The position numbers were made by a program, and so were the translations under genes. Positions 1 to 8,539 of a stretch of 17,280 nucleotides of DNA are shown in pieces (position 1 is the first letter of the stretch; the number at the start of each line of letters is the position of its first letter). Below the pieces are notes generated by a model. That model saw nothing but the letters and a program-made list of their open reading frames with translations. It was not told the DNA's origin and made no database searches. Source of the DNA: Fragilaria radians (Eukaryota; Bacillariophyta; Fragilariophyceae; Fragilariales; Fragilariaceae); the NCBI GenBank assembly GCA_900642245.1, contig CAAAJI010000733.1, forward strand, positions 1-17,280, given 5' to 3'.

Positions 1-365
1 GATTGGTGTCGTTGAAGTGTCACTAAATCGTAGCCACTACCACAACCGGGTACAAGGGAATATCGTATACCATTCGAAATTTCAAATGGAGTTTCCCGAG
101 GAAGAAGATCGTTCCTCTTCTGTTCCAATTCTTTTATCAAAAGTGGTGTCGGTTGACCCAAATCCCATGGCGTAAGTCCATCCTTCCACAAGTCCTCCCA
201 ACCTGTCGAAGTGGAGGAGGAGGAGGAAGACACATGAGCCATTTTGGATCGAACCTTATCAACTGTATTCATTAATTTTCCTTCTTTGGTTGTGAACATT
301 CGTCTATGTAAGGGAGAGAGGAATGCAAGCCGAGACAGGATTGTCGTGGTGGAGAACAATTCCAT
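1..365 (-). CDS. Thiol/halide methyltransferase-like protein (TPMT family), N-terminal part, cut by window edge
   Basis: The minus strand reads open from an ATG at 363-365 to the window edge (121 complete codons), with an in-frame TAG a few codons upstream of the ATG. Seen: residues about 56-76 contain W-E-D-L-W followed by LTPWDLGQPTPLL, and residues 104-114 read LVPGCGSGYDL, the SAM-binding motif I. This pair is characteristic of the TPMT-like family that includes plant and algal halide/thiol methyltransferases, which transfer methyl from SAM to halide, bisulfide or thiols. The C-terminal two thirds lie outside the window. Residues 1-42 precede the domain and are rich in Ser, Thr, Leu and Arg with almost no acidic residues at the start, like an organelle presequence. 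A second in-frame Met (codon at 297-299, residue 23) would remove most of it. A serine run lies at about 46-51. Family assignment is firm; substrate is inferred. Confidence 0.85.
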   Translation of the reverse strand, partial: MELFSTTTILSRLAFLSPLHRRMFTTKEGKLMNTVDKVRSKMAHVSSSSSSTSTGWEDLWKDGLTPWDLGQPTPLLIKELEQKRNDLLPRETPFEISNGIRYSLVPGCGSGYDLVTLQRHQ

Positions 366-1218
366 CACGTATTGTAGGGAGGATTTCGAATAGGAACGTT
401 CGCTGGTTCGGAACTACACAATTATTTAGAAGTTTCCTAAAATGTAGCGCCTCACACATGTTGTACTCCGCCTACGTGACGACATTTTTTCCCTGTAAGG
501 ATTACGAGTTGTGTCGTATTGCAGTAGTGAGTCCTGTGGATGGTTTACACAGACAAGCACACAGACATGCTCCTTGATGCTAATTTTTTTGTACTAGGGG
601 ATTTGGTGCTCTTTCCTGGGATAAGCTAAAATTAAATTCATAGGAAATCTTGGATATTTTCGAAAGTGGTGATTGCCTTCTGTTAAGTTGAATTCAATTG
701 GTATGTTGGAATATATTCCTGGTATAGTGAAGGTTCAGTCAAGAGAGGCATACAAGCAATTGATTTGTCATCACGCTCATAGCTGATGACGGGACTTCGA
801 ACTCCAAGGATTTGAAAATGATTGTGTATTCCCGGGATTCTTTTTCACTATTTCTGTACAATCCTACGACTCGATTAGGTTTCGACTTTCAAAAGATGTT
901 TTCTCAAAATGGAGAGAGAGATGATTTGATTTTGTGAAGATGTACTCGTGTCACAATCTCGTTCAATTTGCATATTTTCCTCTTGAAGCATCAGCAAATT
1001 TGCAATCTAACCATTTCGTGTCTTCCTTCAGTTTTTTTGTTTTCTCATTTTGAGAAATATTTAGAATAGTTGTTGAAGTGTTTGTGTTAATCGGGAGAGA
1101 AATAAGACCCGACGAACATTCGACTATACGAAAGTGAGGATAACACCCCCTCACCGACCGACAGTAAGGATCTCTTCTTTGTTTCCATCATTCACGAAAT
1201 AGTCTCATAGAAGTTTTA
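366..1218. other. Intergenic region between divergent start codons
   Basis: This 853-base spacer separates the start codons of the methyltransferase-like gene (minus) and the RRM gene (plus), so it should hold both promoters and 5' UTRs. I see no convincing TATA box or other named motif, and no gene. Short open frames here on either strand have no recognisable domain. An in-frame TAA at 1165-1167 upstream of the RRM gene supports its ATG at 1219. Confidence 0.6.
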
Positions 1219-3200
1219 ATGACACCCAATTCAGGCGTTGACAATCAGCAACCTCAACAACTCCCTACAGGTTTGGAAACAACCATGAATCCATCAGGCC
1301 CAACGACTCCTGAAAAAATTGAAGCCACGAGTATACCGAAGTCTACGAAGGGTTCCGATGACAGTATCAAGAACGAGAACGATCTCTCTACCCAAAATGA
1401 TGAACCAATTCCTAAGGTTGACGACTGTCCTGCATCACCACAAATTCAACAACAGCAGCATCAACAGCAACAGCAGCAGCACCATACTATATTTCATCAT
1501 CAAGCATATCTTCCACATTTGACCCCCCAACGTGGTGGAGGATACTATCTCTATGGCTCGCAGGTCACTCCAGAACCACCATCTCCTGTAACTCCAGGAT
1601 ATGATGTGAATTCATTCTTTCATCAGCAAGCGGCCATGTTCTCAAATAATCCCTTTGGATCTGCTGCTGCTGCAGGACAGTACGGACAAATTCCTCCACC
1701 GCCTCTATCACCAAATCTGTCTTCGGGTTTTATTCCTCCTCCGTCTCCGTTATTTCCAAGACCTTCGACGACTACTGTTGCCGGCGCCTACGATCCCAAT
1801 ATTCCCATGGATTCTACCTTTTTTCAACGAGCACAAAGCCAAACCATGGGTATACCATCTGTGCCATACCTGGCATCGCCTATGAACAATTCAAACACGG
1901 CAGCAGCTTTTAATGCTGCCTACTCTAGTTATGCAATGTCATCAGCAGCATACGCGAATGGATTCAATGGTGGAATGTCCAATGTGGAGTCTGCTGTCGA
2001 TGATCGTAGATGGGCCGACCGGTAAGTATCTTATATTTTCACATTCCTTTCTAATTGCAGTTGCAACTATTAAACTGACTGAACATTTTTGTAGATCCAA
2101 TTTACAGCAAGTCCATTATTCCCAAGCTTCTCCGCACCATGGTCCTACCATGTATTCTGCGATGCCCAAGACAGTACGAAATGATCGTTCCTTTTCTCTC
2201 GATGAAATGTTACCTCCAGCTGCGTTAGATGCTCAAGATCCTAATCATGCCACATCGTATGGGGCTCCTTACGCCATGAACCAAACTGGCTCCTCCAGTC
2301 CTCATTATACTCAATCATGGGGTTATGGATCCGCAGGTGATGTTTATAATTCACCTGTACCGTCGGTACAGCAACCCACCGTGCCTTCTTCTATACCGTC
2401 TCAATACCCAGGCAACACTATTCCGGGAGCGATTCCATCGCAATTACATTCGATGCCAAACTACGGTGGTCCATCTATGTCACCATTCTATAACTCAACT
2501 TCGCCTGGACCTCCCATTCAGACAACATCATCCAATAAGGGTCCAGACGGAGCTAATCTGTTTATCTTCCACATTCCTAATCATTACACCAATTTAGATA
2601 TGTACAGACTGTTTTACCAATATGGAAATCTGTTGAGTGTTCGTATTATGGTGGAAAAAGATACAGGGCGAAGTCGTGGATTTGGATTTGTATCCTATGA
2701 TCTACCGGAATCAGCTGCGCTGGCAATCAAGGCTTTGAACGGGTTCCCGGTATGTGAATTAACTGGTATTCATCCTACAAGAGGATGACACATCGTCCTC
2801 TCATTTGAGATGTTGTTGTCTAACACACACTCCTTTTCAGATTGGGAATAAGCGCTTGAAAGTTCAACACAAACAAATTCGTGATTGTGCCCGGGGTAGT
2901 TTTGATGGTCAAGATTGTAACTATGCAAATCAGTCTTCCGAGTATCCCTATTTGCGGCCACCAACAGAAATTCTGGATGAAGGTGTATGGCGAGAAAACA
3001 ATACCGCCTCAATTAATCCACCGGTTTTGCAAACGTACTTAGGGGAAAATAGAGAAAGTAATGGATTTGTGGATTCTGGGTCTTCCGACCTTGTGGACAA
3101 CTCTCCTCCGCTGACGACGGATTCGTCACCATTGTCAAGTCTAGATCCGATTCTGGCTGCACTTCCTGAAGTATCGGGTCCGATTGCAACAGTAGAGTGA
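1219..3200 (+). CDS. RNA-binding protein with one C-terminal CELF/Bruno-like RRM and a long low-complexity N-terminus (three exons)
   Basis: The model joins 1219-2021, 2095-2749 and 2841-3200, giving 605 residues. Seen: residues 1-415 are low complexity and rich in Pro, Ser, Gln, Ala, Asn and Tyr, with a Gln/His tract at about 75-90, PPPP and PPPSP patches and poly-Ala. The RRM spans about 420-501: RNP2 is LFIFHIP, RNP1 is RGFGFVSY, and the end reads NGFP-IGNKRLKVQHKQIRD. That end and the preceding GANLF resemble the third RRM of CELF/Bruno proteins, known for binding U/GU-rich RNA in splicing, translation and decay. The tail (about 502-605) is Ser/Pro/Asp-rich. Only one RRM is present, while CELF proteins normally have three. 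Joining exons 2 and 3 restores the last RRM strand exactly. An in-frame TAA at 1165 and no earlier ATG fix the start. A role in post-transcriptional control is inferred. Confidence 0.9.
2022..2094 (+). other. Intron 1 of the RRM gene
   Basis: The donor is GTAAGT at 2022-2027 and the acceptor is TTTTTGTAG ending at 2094. The intron is 73 bases long and falls in phase 2. Splicing gives ...WADR-SNLQQ in frame. Using the nearer AG at 2059-2060 would run into a TAA within five codons, so the later acceptor is preferred. If the intron is retained, translation stops at the TAA at 2023-2025, leaving a 268-residue protein without the RRM. Confidence 0.88.
2750..2840 (+). other. Intron 2 of the RRM gene, inside the RRM
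   Basis: The donor is GTATGT at 2750-2755 and the acceptor is TCCTTTTCAG ending at 2840, preceded by a pyrimidine-rich stretch. The intron is 91 bases long and in phase 0. It splits the RRM between NGFP and IGNKRLKVQ, just before the last beta strand. Retention would add 13 codons and then stop at TGA 2786-2788, leaving an incomplete RRM. Confidence 0.9.
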
Positions 3201-3433
3201 AGATAACATCTCTACAGCGTGTGTTCAGGACAACAACAAATCTAAAATACTCTTTAGCTAGAGGCAGTCGTAACACTGATGTGATATATATATAGCGTTA
3301 GAGAACTCTAGCTACTGTATATCGTTCTGGTTGACCTATTGGATTTTTGAGAAAATGGTGAACACAATAACAATTTGTTCGTTGCGTATAAGGAGTGGAT
3401 GATTTCATTTTTGTGTTGTTGACAATCGTTTTC
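3201..3433. other. Intergenic region between convergent stop codons
   Basis: This 233-base gap must hold the 3' UTRs and polyadenylation sites of two convergent genes. It includes a short TA run around 3285-3294. I cannot identify a defined poly(A) signal or terminator. Confidence 0.6.
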
Positions 3434-3913
3434 TTAACAACAATCTAAGAAATCACCAGATGCAGTAGGACAGCATGTCCCTATAAGTTCCAATTCATTA
3501 CATTTTGGATGATCCACACAATCTGCAGAATGAATACTTGTTGCTGTTGTCGCCGTTGGTGACGGAACAGGAATTCCTCGATGTTCTTCCGACGAATCAT
3601 AATGTCGATCTACTGCCGATGAAGGATAAAGATGAGTAAAGTCATGAAGTAATAATAGAACAATCGTTCCCATAATAATGAACGCTATTAAGACAGGCGT
3701 TGCACTCGCAAGACATTTTCGTCTACGTTCAGCAGGACTCAAGACAACTGATGCATCCTTTAAATAATATGTTTCTGATACATCAAATGTTGTTCTGTCT
3801 TCTTCGTTATCTTCCAGCAAAGTTTTTGTCGCCGTATTATTATTATTATTATCATTGATTGAACCATACATTGGAGATGAGAGACTCATGACTCGTTGAT
3901 GAGAAATAGTCAA
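3434..3913 (-). CDS. Type II single-pass membrane protein with C-terminal diatom-style CCPT cysteine module
   Basis: A 159-residue open frame. Seen: an Asn run at about 22-26 in an acidic, polar N-terminal half; a basic patch (RRRK, 63-66); one hydrophobic segment at about 72-89; a Ser/Thr/Pro-rich linker; and a C-terminal module at 132-159 with spacing C-x5-C-x8-CC-x10-CC, containing HPKC, GTCCPT and a final CC. The positive patch before the membrane segment predicts a cytosolic N-terminus and a lumenal or extracellular C-terminus. From memory of diatom proteomes, C..HP.C..L.L.G.CCPT..G..L.CC modules recur in secreted and membrane proteins there, with unknown function; six cysteines suggest a disulfide-bonded lumenal fold. 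The first ATG is used; Met 9 or Met 15 would leave all features intact. It converges on the RRM gene. Confidence 0.75.
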   Translation of the reverse strand: MTISHQRVMSLSSPMYGSINDNNNNNTATKTLLEDNEEDRTTFDVSETYYLKDASVVLSPAERRRKCLASATPVLIAFIIMGTIVLLLLHDFTHLYPSSAVDRHYDSSEEHRGIPVPSPTATTATSIHSADCVDHPKCNELELIGTCCPTASGDFLDCC

Positions 3914-5215
3914 AAGTTGAATGTCGTCATTCGAAGTACTGGTCTAGTGTTAAATCTCTACTGAATAGTACCATGATTTCCCCCCCTTCACCTACATTTC
4001 TTGATTTAATCTTGAATATCAAAATCTCATTCATCATCCATTCATGGTTTTACTCCAGGCAGGCATTATTAAAACTTTCCACAGCTATCGGCAAAATTAT
4101 TTTGAATCATAAGGGTTACCTGTAACATCCCGTGAATAGATGATAACTGGAGCTACTTCGTTTGCTGCTATCCTTGTTACATCTTTGAATTACAGTTTTG
4201 GGCATTACTCTGTACATTTTGAAGATAAGAGTGCTGAAGGAGCAACACCATTGGTGCCAGATTTTTGAACGTGGTGGAAATTCTTCTAAATAGTTTCAAA
4301 TGCATATTTTGTGTCTACTGGAATACCAAACATAAGCACCCTTGCTTAGGTTATATTGGCAAATACACCATCCATAGTGTTTGAGAAATCAGTATACGAA
4401 TGGCTACCTATGAATTTTGAGTTTAATCCATAGGATACTGCATTTTTTGAACATCATGTATAGAAAATGTAGTAGTATCTCATGCTTAGATCGATTGTTG
4501 TATCATATGCCAGTCCATTCAAGGATTGCAGCAAGTGAAAAATCCTTATGTCATGGTACATCCCGAGTATTTCTAGGTATTGGGCTCTGGGATAAGCAGG
4601 CATACTGTTCACACTCTTGGTCTGATTCATCAAGGTAACAGCTCCAAGAAATGATTTCCCTATCGTTTAGTTTGCATAGTTTAATTGAAAGAGACTTGAA
4701 CTTAGTCATGAAGATAGATCTCAGAAGTTTGCACTTGACTTATTGTTTTGAATTATTTTCCTTGCCAAGCCTTTATAATTTCAGTGACTGCTCCTTCAGG
4801 ATTGAGAAGAACTTTGAAATGGATTGATTTGGTCTTGAAATAAGGCATACCCCTGATACTTCATGGAAGTATTTATTCTGTATTTGCCTATCAAATATTG
4901 ATACAAAATTACAATTTATTCGTGAACACAACAAAGATAGGCTTATTCAAGCTATTATTGTTAGATACTGATGATGATATCAGTAAACATTACTGACAGG
5001 AGAAGATCAAATAGTGAGGAGACTAAGTCGCAGATTTATGATTGAGTGAGACCAGCATTACTTTGAGCCCTAAAATCTCGGATTAGAGTAATCCGAAATC
5101 AATTACGTATTAACCTGCAGTTGCTAACGAAACGAGCTATTCAAAAAATCATTTGCGAGAAAGAAACTCAGATAAGTTTTATGTAGTCAAAGGATTAGGC
5201 AACCTTGCCATGAAC

Positions 5216-5251
5216 AATACCGTAAAGCTTGCGGTTAAATCATACGGTATT
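5216..5251. repeat. Short perfect inverted repeat
   Basis: Nine-base arms, AATACCGTA and TACGGTATT, are exact reverse complements separated by 18 bases. It could form a small hairpin or mark a protein-binding site. It lies in non-coding sequence with nothing recognisable beside it, so chance is possible. Confidence 0.4.
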
Positions 5252-6231
5252 AATATAGCATACTTGTTCTGATTTCATGTTTAACATTTTAGAAAATCCT
5301 AGTTCTAAATATTGTCCGCATAAACGGAATTCCAAAGAGGTATTTTTGCTTACATATACATGTGCTTATTCCATTTTACCCTTAACATTCAAATCTGTGT
5401 AGCCAATTAAGCATTAATAATCCAATTTAAAAGTCAAATCATATATCCATGCTCCTCATTCATAAGAAAAATGTTGTCAACCGCACATTGTGTATTTATG
5501 AAAATATCAATAAATAATCCATATTGTTGTACATCTATAACAGGTCATTGAAAAATACATTATTCTTAACAGAAAATTTGTTTATGATATTGCTTTTCTT
5601 CAAAAATCTGTATAGCAAAGCAAGCGCCAGAGAATAGTGTCGCTTAAAAATTATTGCTATTGACGTCGTTGATAATTTAGTTTGTGTGCTCCATACGCAG
5701 GTGATGTTATAGCAAACGAAACAATAATATTGGTGCAATACGAATGTGATGGGACATTTTATCAATTCATTCATTTAGAAGATGACATGAAGTGTGTATA
5801 ATGATCATTAAGAAGTGGACGTTGAAAAGTCATGGTGAGTCAAGAAAGTTAATGGCTTTTTATGAATTAGGAAAGGCAGCTAATATGTCAAGATCATAAG
5901 AATTTGGATCGATCTAATCTCGGTTACTTCCAATAACCTATTAAACATCTTTGTGTTCCCGTTTACTTAGCTTTGTAAAATAGAAAAATAATTGTTGGTA
6001 TTGCTCCTAAGTATAAGATTTACTTTTTCGTTTTGCTATGCGCATGCATTACATAAGCAATACGCGACGCTCAATACATATACTAGAGCGACCATAATGA
6101 CATTTTGCATGATCTTCTAGTTGAGTAGAATGCTGTGAAAAAAACTAAATCAAAGGTCAACTTTCATGTCATATTCTCAGTTTTCAATTTACAATATTGT
6201 TTAAGAAATGTCAGCGCCTAGGAGGCTTCCC

Positions 6232-6248
6232 CTTTGTAACTTACAAAG
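6232..6248. repeat. Palindrome with 8-base arms
   Basis: CTTTGTAA-C-TTACAAAG is a perfect inverted repeat around one central base. A smaller imperfect palindrome, GCCTAGGAGGC, lies just upstream at about 6216-6226. No element boundary or gene is visible next to them. Confidence 0.4.
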
Positions 6249-7858
6249 AATACTCGGATTGTTGTCATCAATCAAAAAAGTTAAATAAATGCAGAACCTA
6301 CATAATTTAGAGTTGATTAATCATGATAAAAAAGCTATTGGAGTCGATTAGTAAAGTTTCAGGGTATTGTAACAAGATGCAATCGACACTGGGATATAGG
6401 AAATATATGATTAATTTAGCACTCGATTATAGAGAAATCACAGTTGAAACTCCCTTATCAAATTGTTTTGACCTAAATCTTGACTTAAAACGTAAAGAAC
6501 GAGTGGATGTAGCATGGGCTAACCCCTAACCCCTGTGTCTTATATCATCCTTGATCACTTTGATGATCTCTTTGCAGGCGTTTTTATCAATTTCAATTGT
6601 TTAAACTTATCAAAAAAGCATTGCATGACACTCATAAAAATTGTTTTTCATAGATTTTTTTCAAAGTGCTATTATTGTCTTGAAATCTTACACTATCATT
6701 CCTTTGAAAATCATCATCATCATGACATTGTTCAAAATATGAGCGAAAATTTCTATTCAATAAACGCCGGGTACAATCCAAAACAAGGGATAAGGGGCTA
6801 TCAACAATAGTCCAACGTTTGAATCCTCCACATACAAGCACTCTCCATGATCACAATTAGAGTGAGTGAAGAAATCACTTATCCTCCTGTACTTAGCGTT
6901 GCTAATTGCACGTGTATGTCTATGCTTAATTTACCAATAACATTCTGAATTTCAAGAATCGTCATTGATCTCTAATGCTATGCAGCCTTCAATGTTCGTA
7001 GATTTCTTCAGGTGCATTGAGAACAAAAAGATTACTAATGCTGAGGCTGAATATAGATTTATTTAGCGGAATGAATGCCTTGAGTTTTTGAAGACAATAC
7101 CATCAAAACAAGAGCTATTCTTTCGATATTGGAGGTGAAGGTATGGGCGATGCGCTTTTACATTTTTTCAATGGTGTTTCAGCAGTATGCTTGTTCATTG
7201 GAGCAAATGAAAATGGTAGTATAAAATGATACTCTTCCGCACACTTTGATTTTAAATGAGCTGGATGGTATAGCAATTCAAGATATCCTTTTTTAAGCGC
7301 ATTAAGAGTTTAAAACTTTCTGATAGCATTAGATTTTTCAAGTTCCCCGAGCGTAACTGGATTTATTTAAAAGCCAACCATCGGGAGATGAAGCAATAAT
7401 TTTTGGGTAGATAGCAAGGGCATGATCAATATATGTTTATGCAGGAATAAGAGCAAACGCAACAGCAACAGCAACAAAGGAATAAGAAGTATCTTCAGAA
7501 AATTCTTAACGTTTGATTAATATGAAAATCATGTCCATAGTCGATTTTCGCTTGGCATTGAAACACTTTTAATAAAGGTATGTTAATGAGGATAGCAGAT
7601 ATGACACAATCAGTTGGAATGGGGAGTGTGACTGTTTGGCGTGCTAAGGGCAAGCCACATTTAAAACAGGATGTATACAATCATTACGGCTGAAGCAAAA
7701 CGAAAAGACTTGCGAAAGCGAAGTAGAGCTATATATCAAGTAAAGGATAACATTTTCACCTTCAATATTCCTTTTTATTTCGCCGCATGGCCAGAGGGTT
7801 ACTCACTTCAAGATTTTTGCTGCTATTGAAATCAGAAATTCAAGCTTAGACTTTCATT

Positions 7859-8526
7859 TCACCTACCAGGCCGTCCTTTGCGAGGCTCAAAATCGAAACC
7901 AACCTCCATTAACTGATCAATACGCTCCCCGGTCAATGTATTCGATTTACCACTAAGATGTTTACGATACTGGTGTCGAACATAGAGGACCCAACCTCCG
8001 AGCTTTTTGTTTTCTGCGAACCGCTGTGGAACCCTACAATGACCGTGTCTCTCTTTGAAACGATACAGCTCCTTGAGATGATGTTCCCAACGATCTATAT
8101 AATATTTTGTATGAGACTTAGTCTTCGGAGAAAATTCAAAATCAATATCTTGAAGCTGTTTGAGCCTTTCATCTGTAACTAGTGAACTTTTCTTCCCCCT
8201 CTGTAGAAACTGAAAGTGAGATCTAACATTCATGACCCACCTACCCAATTTTGGATTGTCTCGGTAATGTCGAGGAACCCTACAATGGCCATAATTATCT
8301 TTAAAAATGCTAAGGTCTTTCATATGTTTATCCCAAATATCGCTATTTGTTTTTGTTGTGGTCATCAAAACTTGAGCCGTTCGTTTCTCAATATACTTTT
8401 TGTACACAGAACGACAAAGGTCCATTCGTTCCACCTCATGTATGCATTCCTTACTTTCTGATGATTGAAAGCATGCATCTAAGGGAGACATAGCCTTCAA
8501 AACTCTTTCAAGATGCCCCCCTTCTG
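7859..8526 (-). repeat. Paralogous block, copy A (partner 14093-14733)
   Basis: The block begins at a CAG acceptor-like site (8524-8526) and ends at the stop codon (7859-7861). The partner has the same limits. In the roughly 565 bases of the aligned conserved part I count about 20 substitutions by eye. Flanking sequence on the 3' side shows no similarity, so the duplication is confined to the coding exon. Confidence 0.85.
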
Positions 8527-8539
8527 AAAATGTATGCAA
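7859..8539 (-). CDS. Helicase-associated (HA) domain protein, copy A; probably a 3' exon
   Basis: 226 codons from the first ATG. Seen: two tandem helicase-associated repeats (PF03457 type) at about 69-136 and 151-217. Each has a leading Trp (W-x-x-H/K-x-x-x-L), a core GHCRVP, K-L-G-x-W-V and a final F-x-F; the protein ends in basic RKGRPGR. HA repeats occur after helicase cores in some bacterial proteins and as stand-alone tandem arrays in diatoms; nucleic-acid binding is a reasonable inference, but no helicase motifs are present. Copy B at 14093-14707 is nearly identical from residue 37 onward. The first codons overlap a good acceptor (TTTTCAG, ending at 8524 on the minus strand) where similarity to copy B begins, so the true protein may start in an upstream exon, or at the conserved Met 40 (8422). 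Repeat identification is firm; the 5' end is not. Confidence 0.8.
   Translation of the reverse strand: MHTFSEGGHLERVLKAMSPLDACFQSSESKECIHEVERMDLCRSVYKKYIEKRTAQVLMTTTKTNSDIWDKHMKDLSIFKDNYGHCRVPRHYRDNPKLGRWVMNVRSHFQFLQRGKKSSLVTDERLKQLQDIDFEFSPKTKSHTKYYIDRWEHHLKELYRFKERHGHCRVPQRFAENKKLGGWVLYVRHQYRKHLSGKSNTLTGERIDQLMEVGFDFEPRKGRPGR

Larger units (their letters stand above)
3914..7858. other. Gene-poor AT-rich stretch with possible decayed coding fragments
   Basis: About 3.9 kb with no gene I can support. Open frames of 60-91 codons on both strands (for example 4417-4638, 5535-5774, 6323-6529, 6535-6810) have no recognisable domain, biased composition and no conserved motif, and fit chance expectation. 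The minus strand at about 4060-4330 and 4430-4640 shows frames with few stops that could be old mobile-element debris, but I could not assign a family. A 35-codon plus-strand frame at 7586-7693 has a weak helix-turn-helix look. Short inverted repeats are listed separately. Confidence 0.5.

Noticed and set aside
323..577. Plus-strand 84-codon open frame at the left end
   Set aside because: Its first part is antisense to the start of the methyltransferase-like gene and the rest lies in the upstream spacer; there is no domain and the composition is unremarkable.
2022..2060. A 39-base intron using the AG at 2059-2060
   Set aside because: It leads to a TAA within five codons, while the AG at 2094 keeps the frame open to the RRM.
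1913..2094. Start of a separate protein at 1913 running through intron 1
   Set aside because: This part is out of frame in exon 1 and then intronic; splicing at 2021/2095 joins the same downstream frame to a longer, domain-consistent protein.
1319..2597. Extra plus-strand open frames at 1319-1522, 1655-1885 and 2325-2597
   Set aside because: They are alternative frames inside exons 1 and 2 of the RRM gene, produced by its repetitive codons.
2770..3276. Minus-strand frames at 2770-3012 and 3013-3276
   Set aside because: Antisense to exon 3 and the 3' UTR of the RRM gene, with no domain.
6519..6536. CCCCTAACCCCT, resembling telomere repeats
   Set aside because: Barely two imperfect units, far from any end; not enough for an interstitial telomere.
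6781..6835. Possible tRNA T-arm (CGTTTGAATCC)
   Set aside because: No acceptor stem, D-arm or anticodon arm could be folded around it; no tRNA was found anywhere in the window.
4417..6841. Open frames at 4417-4638, 5535-5774, 6323-6529, 6535-6810 and 6632-6841
   Set aside because: Short, AT-driven composition (Ile, Lys, Asn, Phe, Leu), overlapping on opposite strands in part, with no motif.
7958..8461. Plus-strand frames antisense to HA copy A (7958-8182, 8216-8461), and the matching one at 14450-14701
   Set aside because: They persist in both copies only because the coding strand is conserved; they have no domain of their own.
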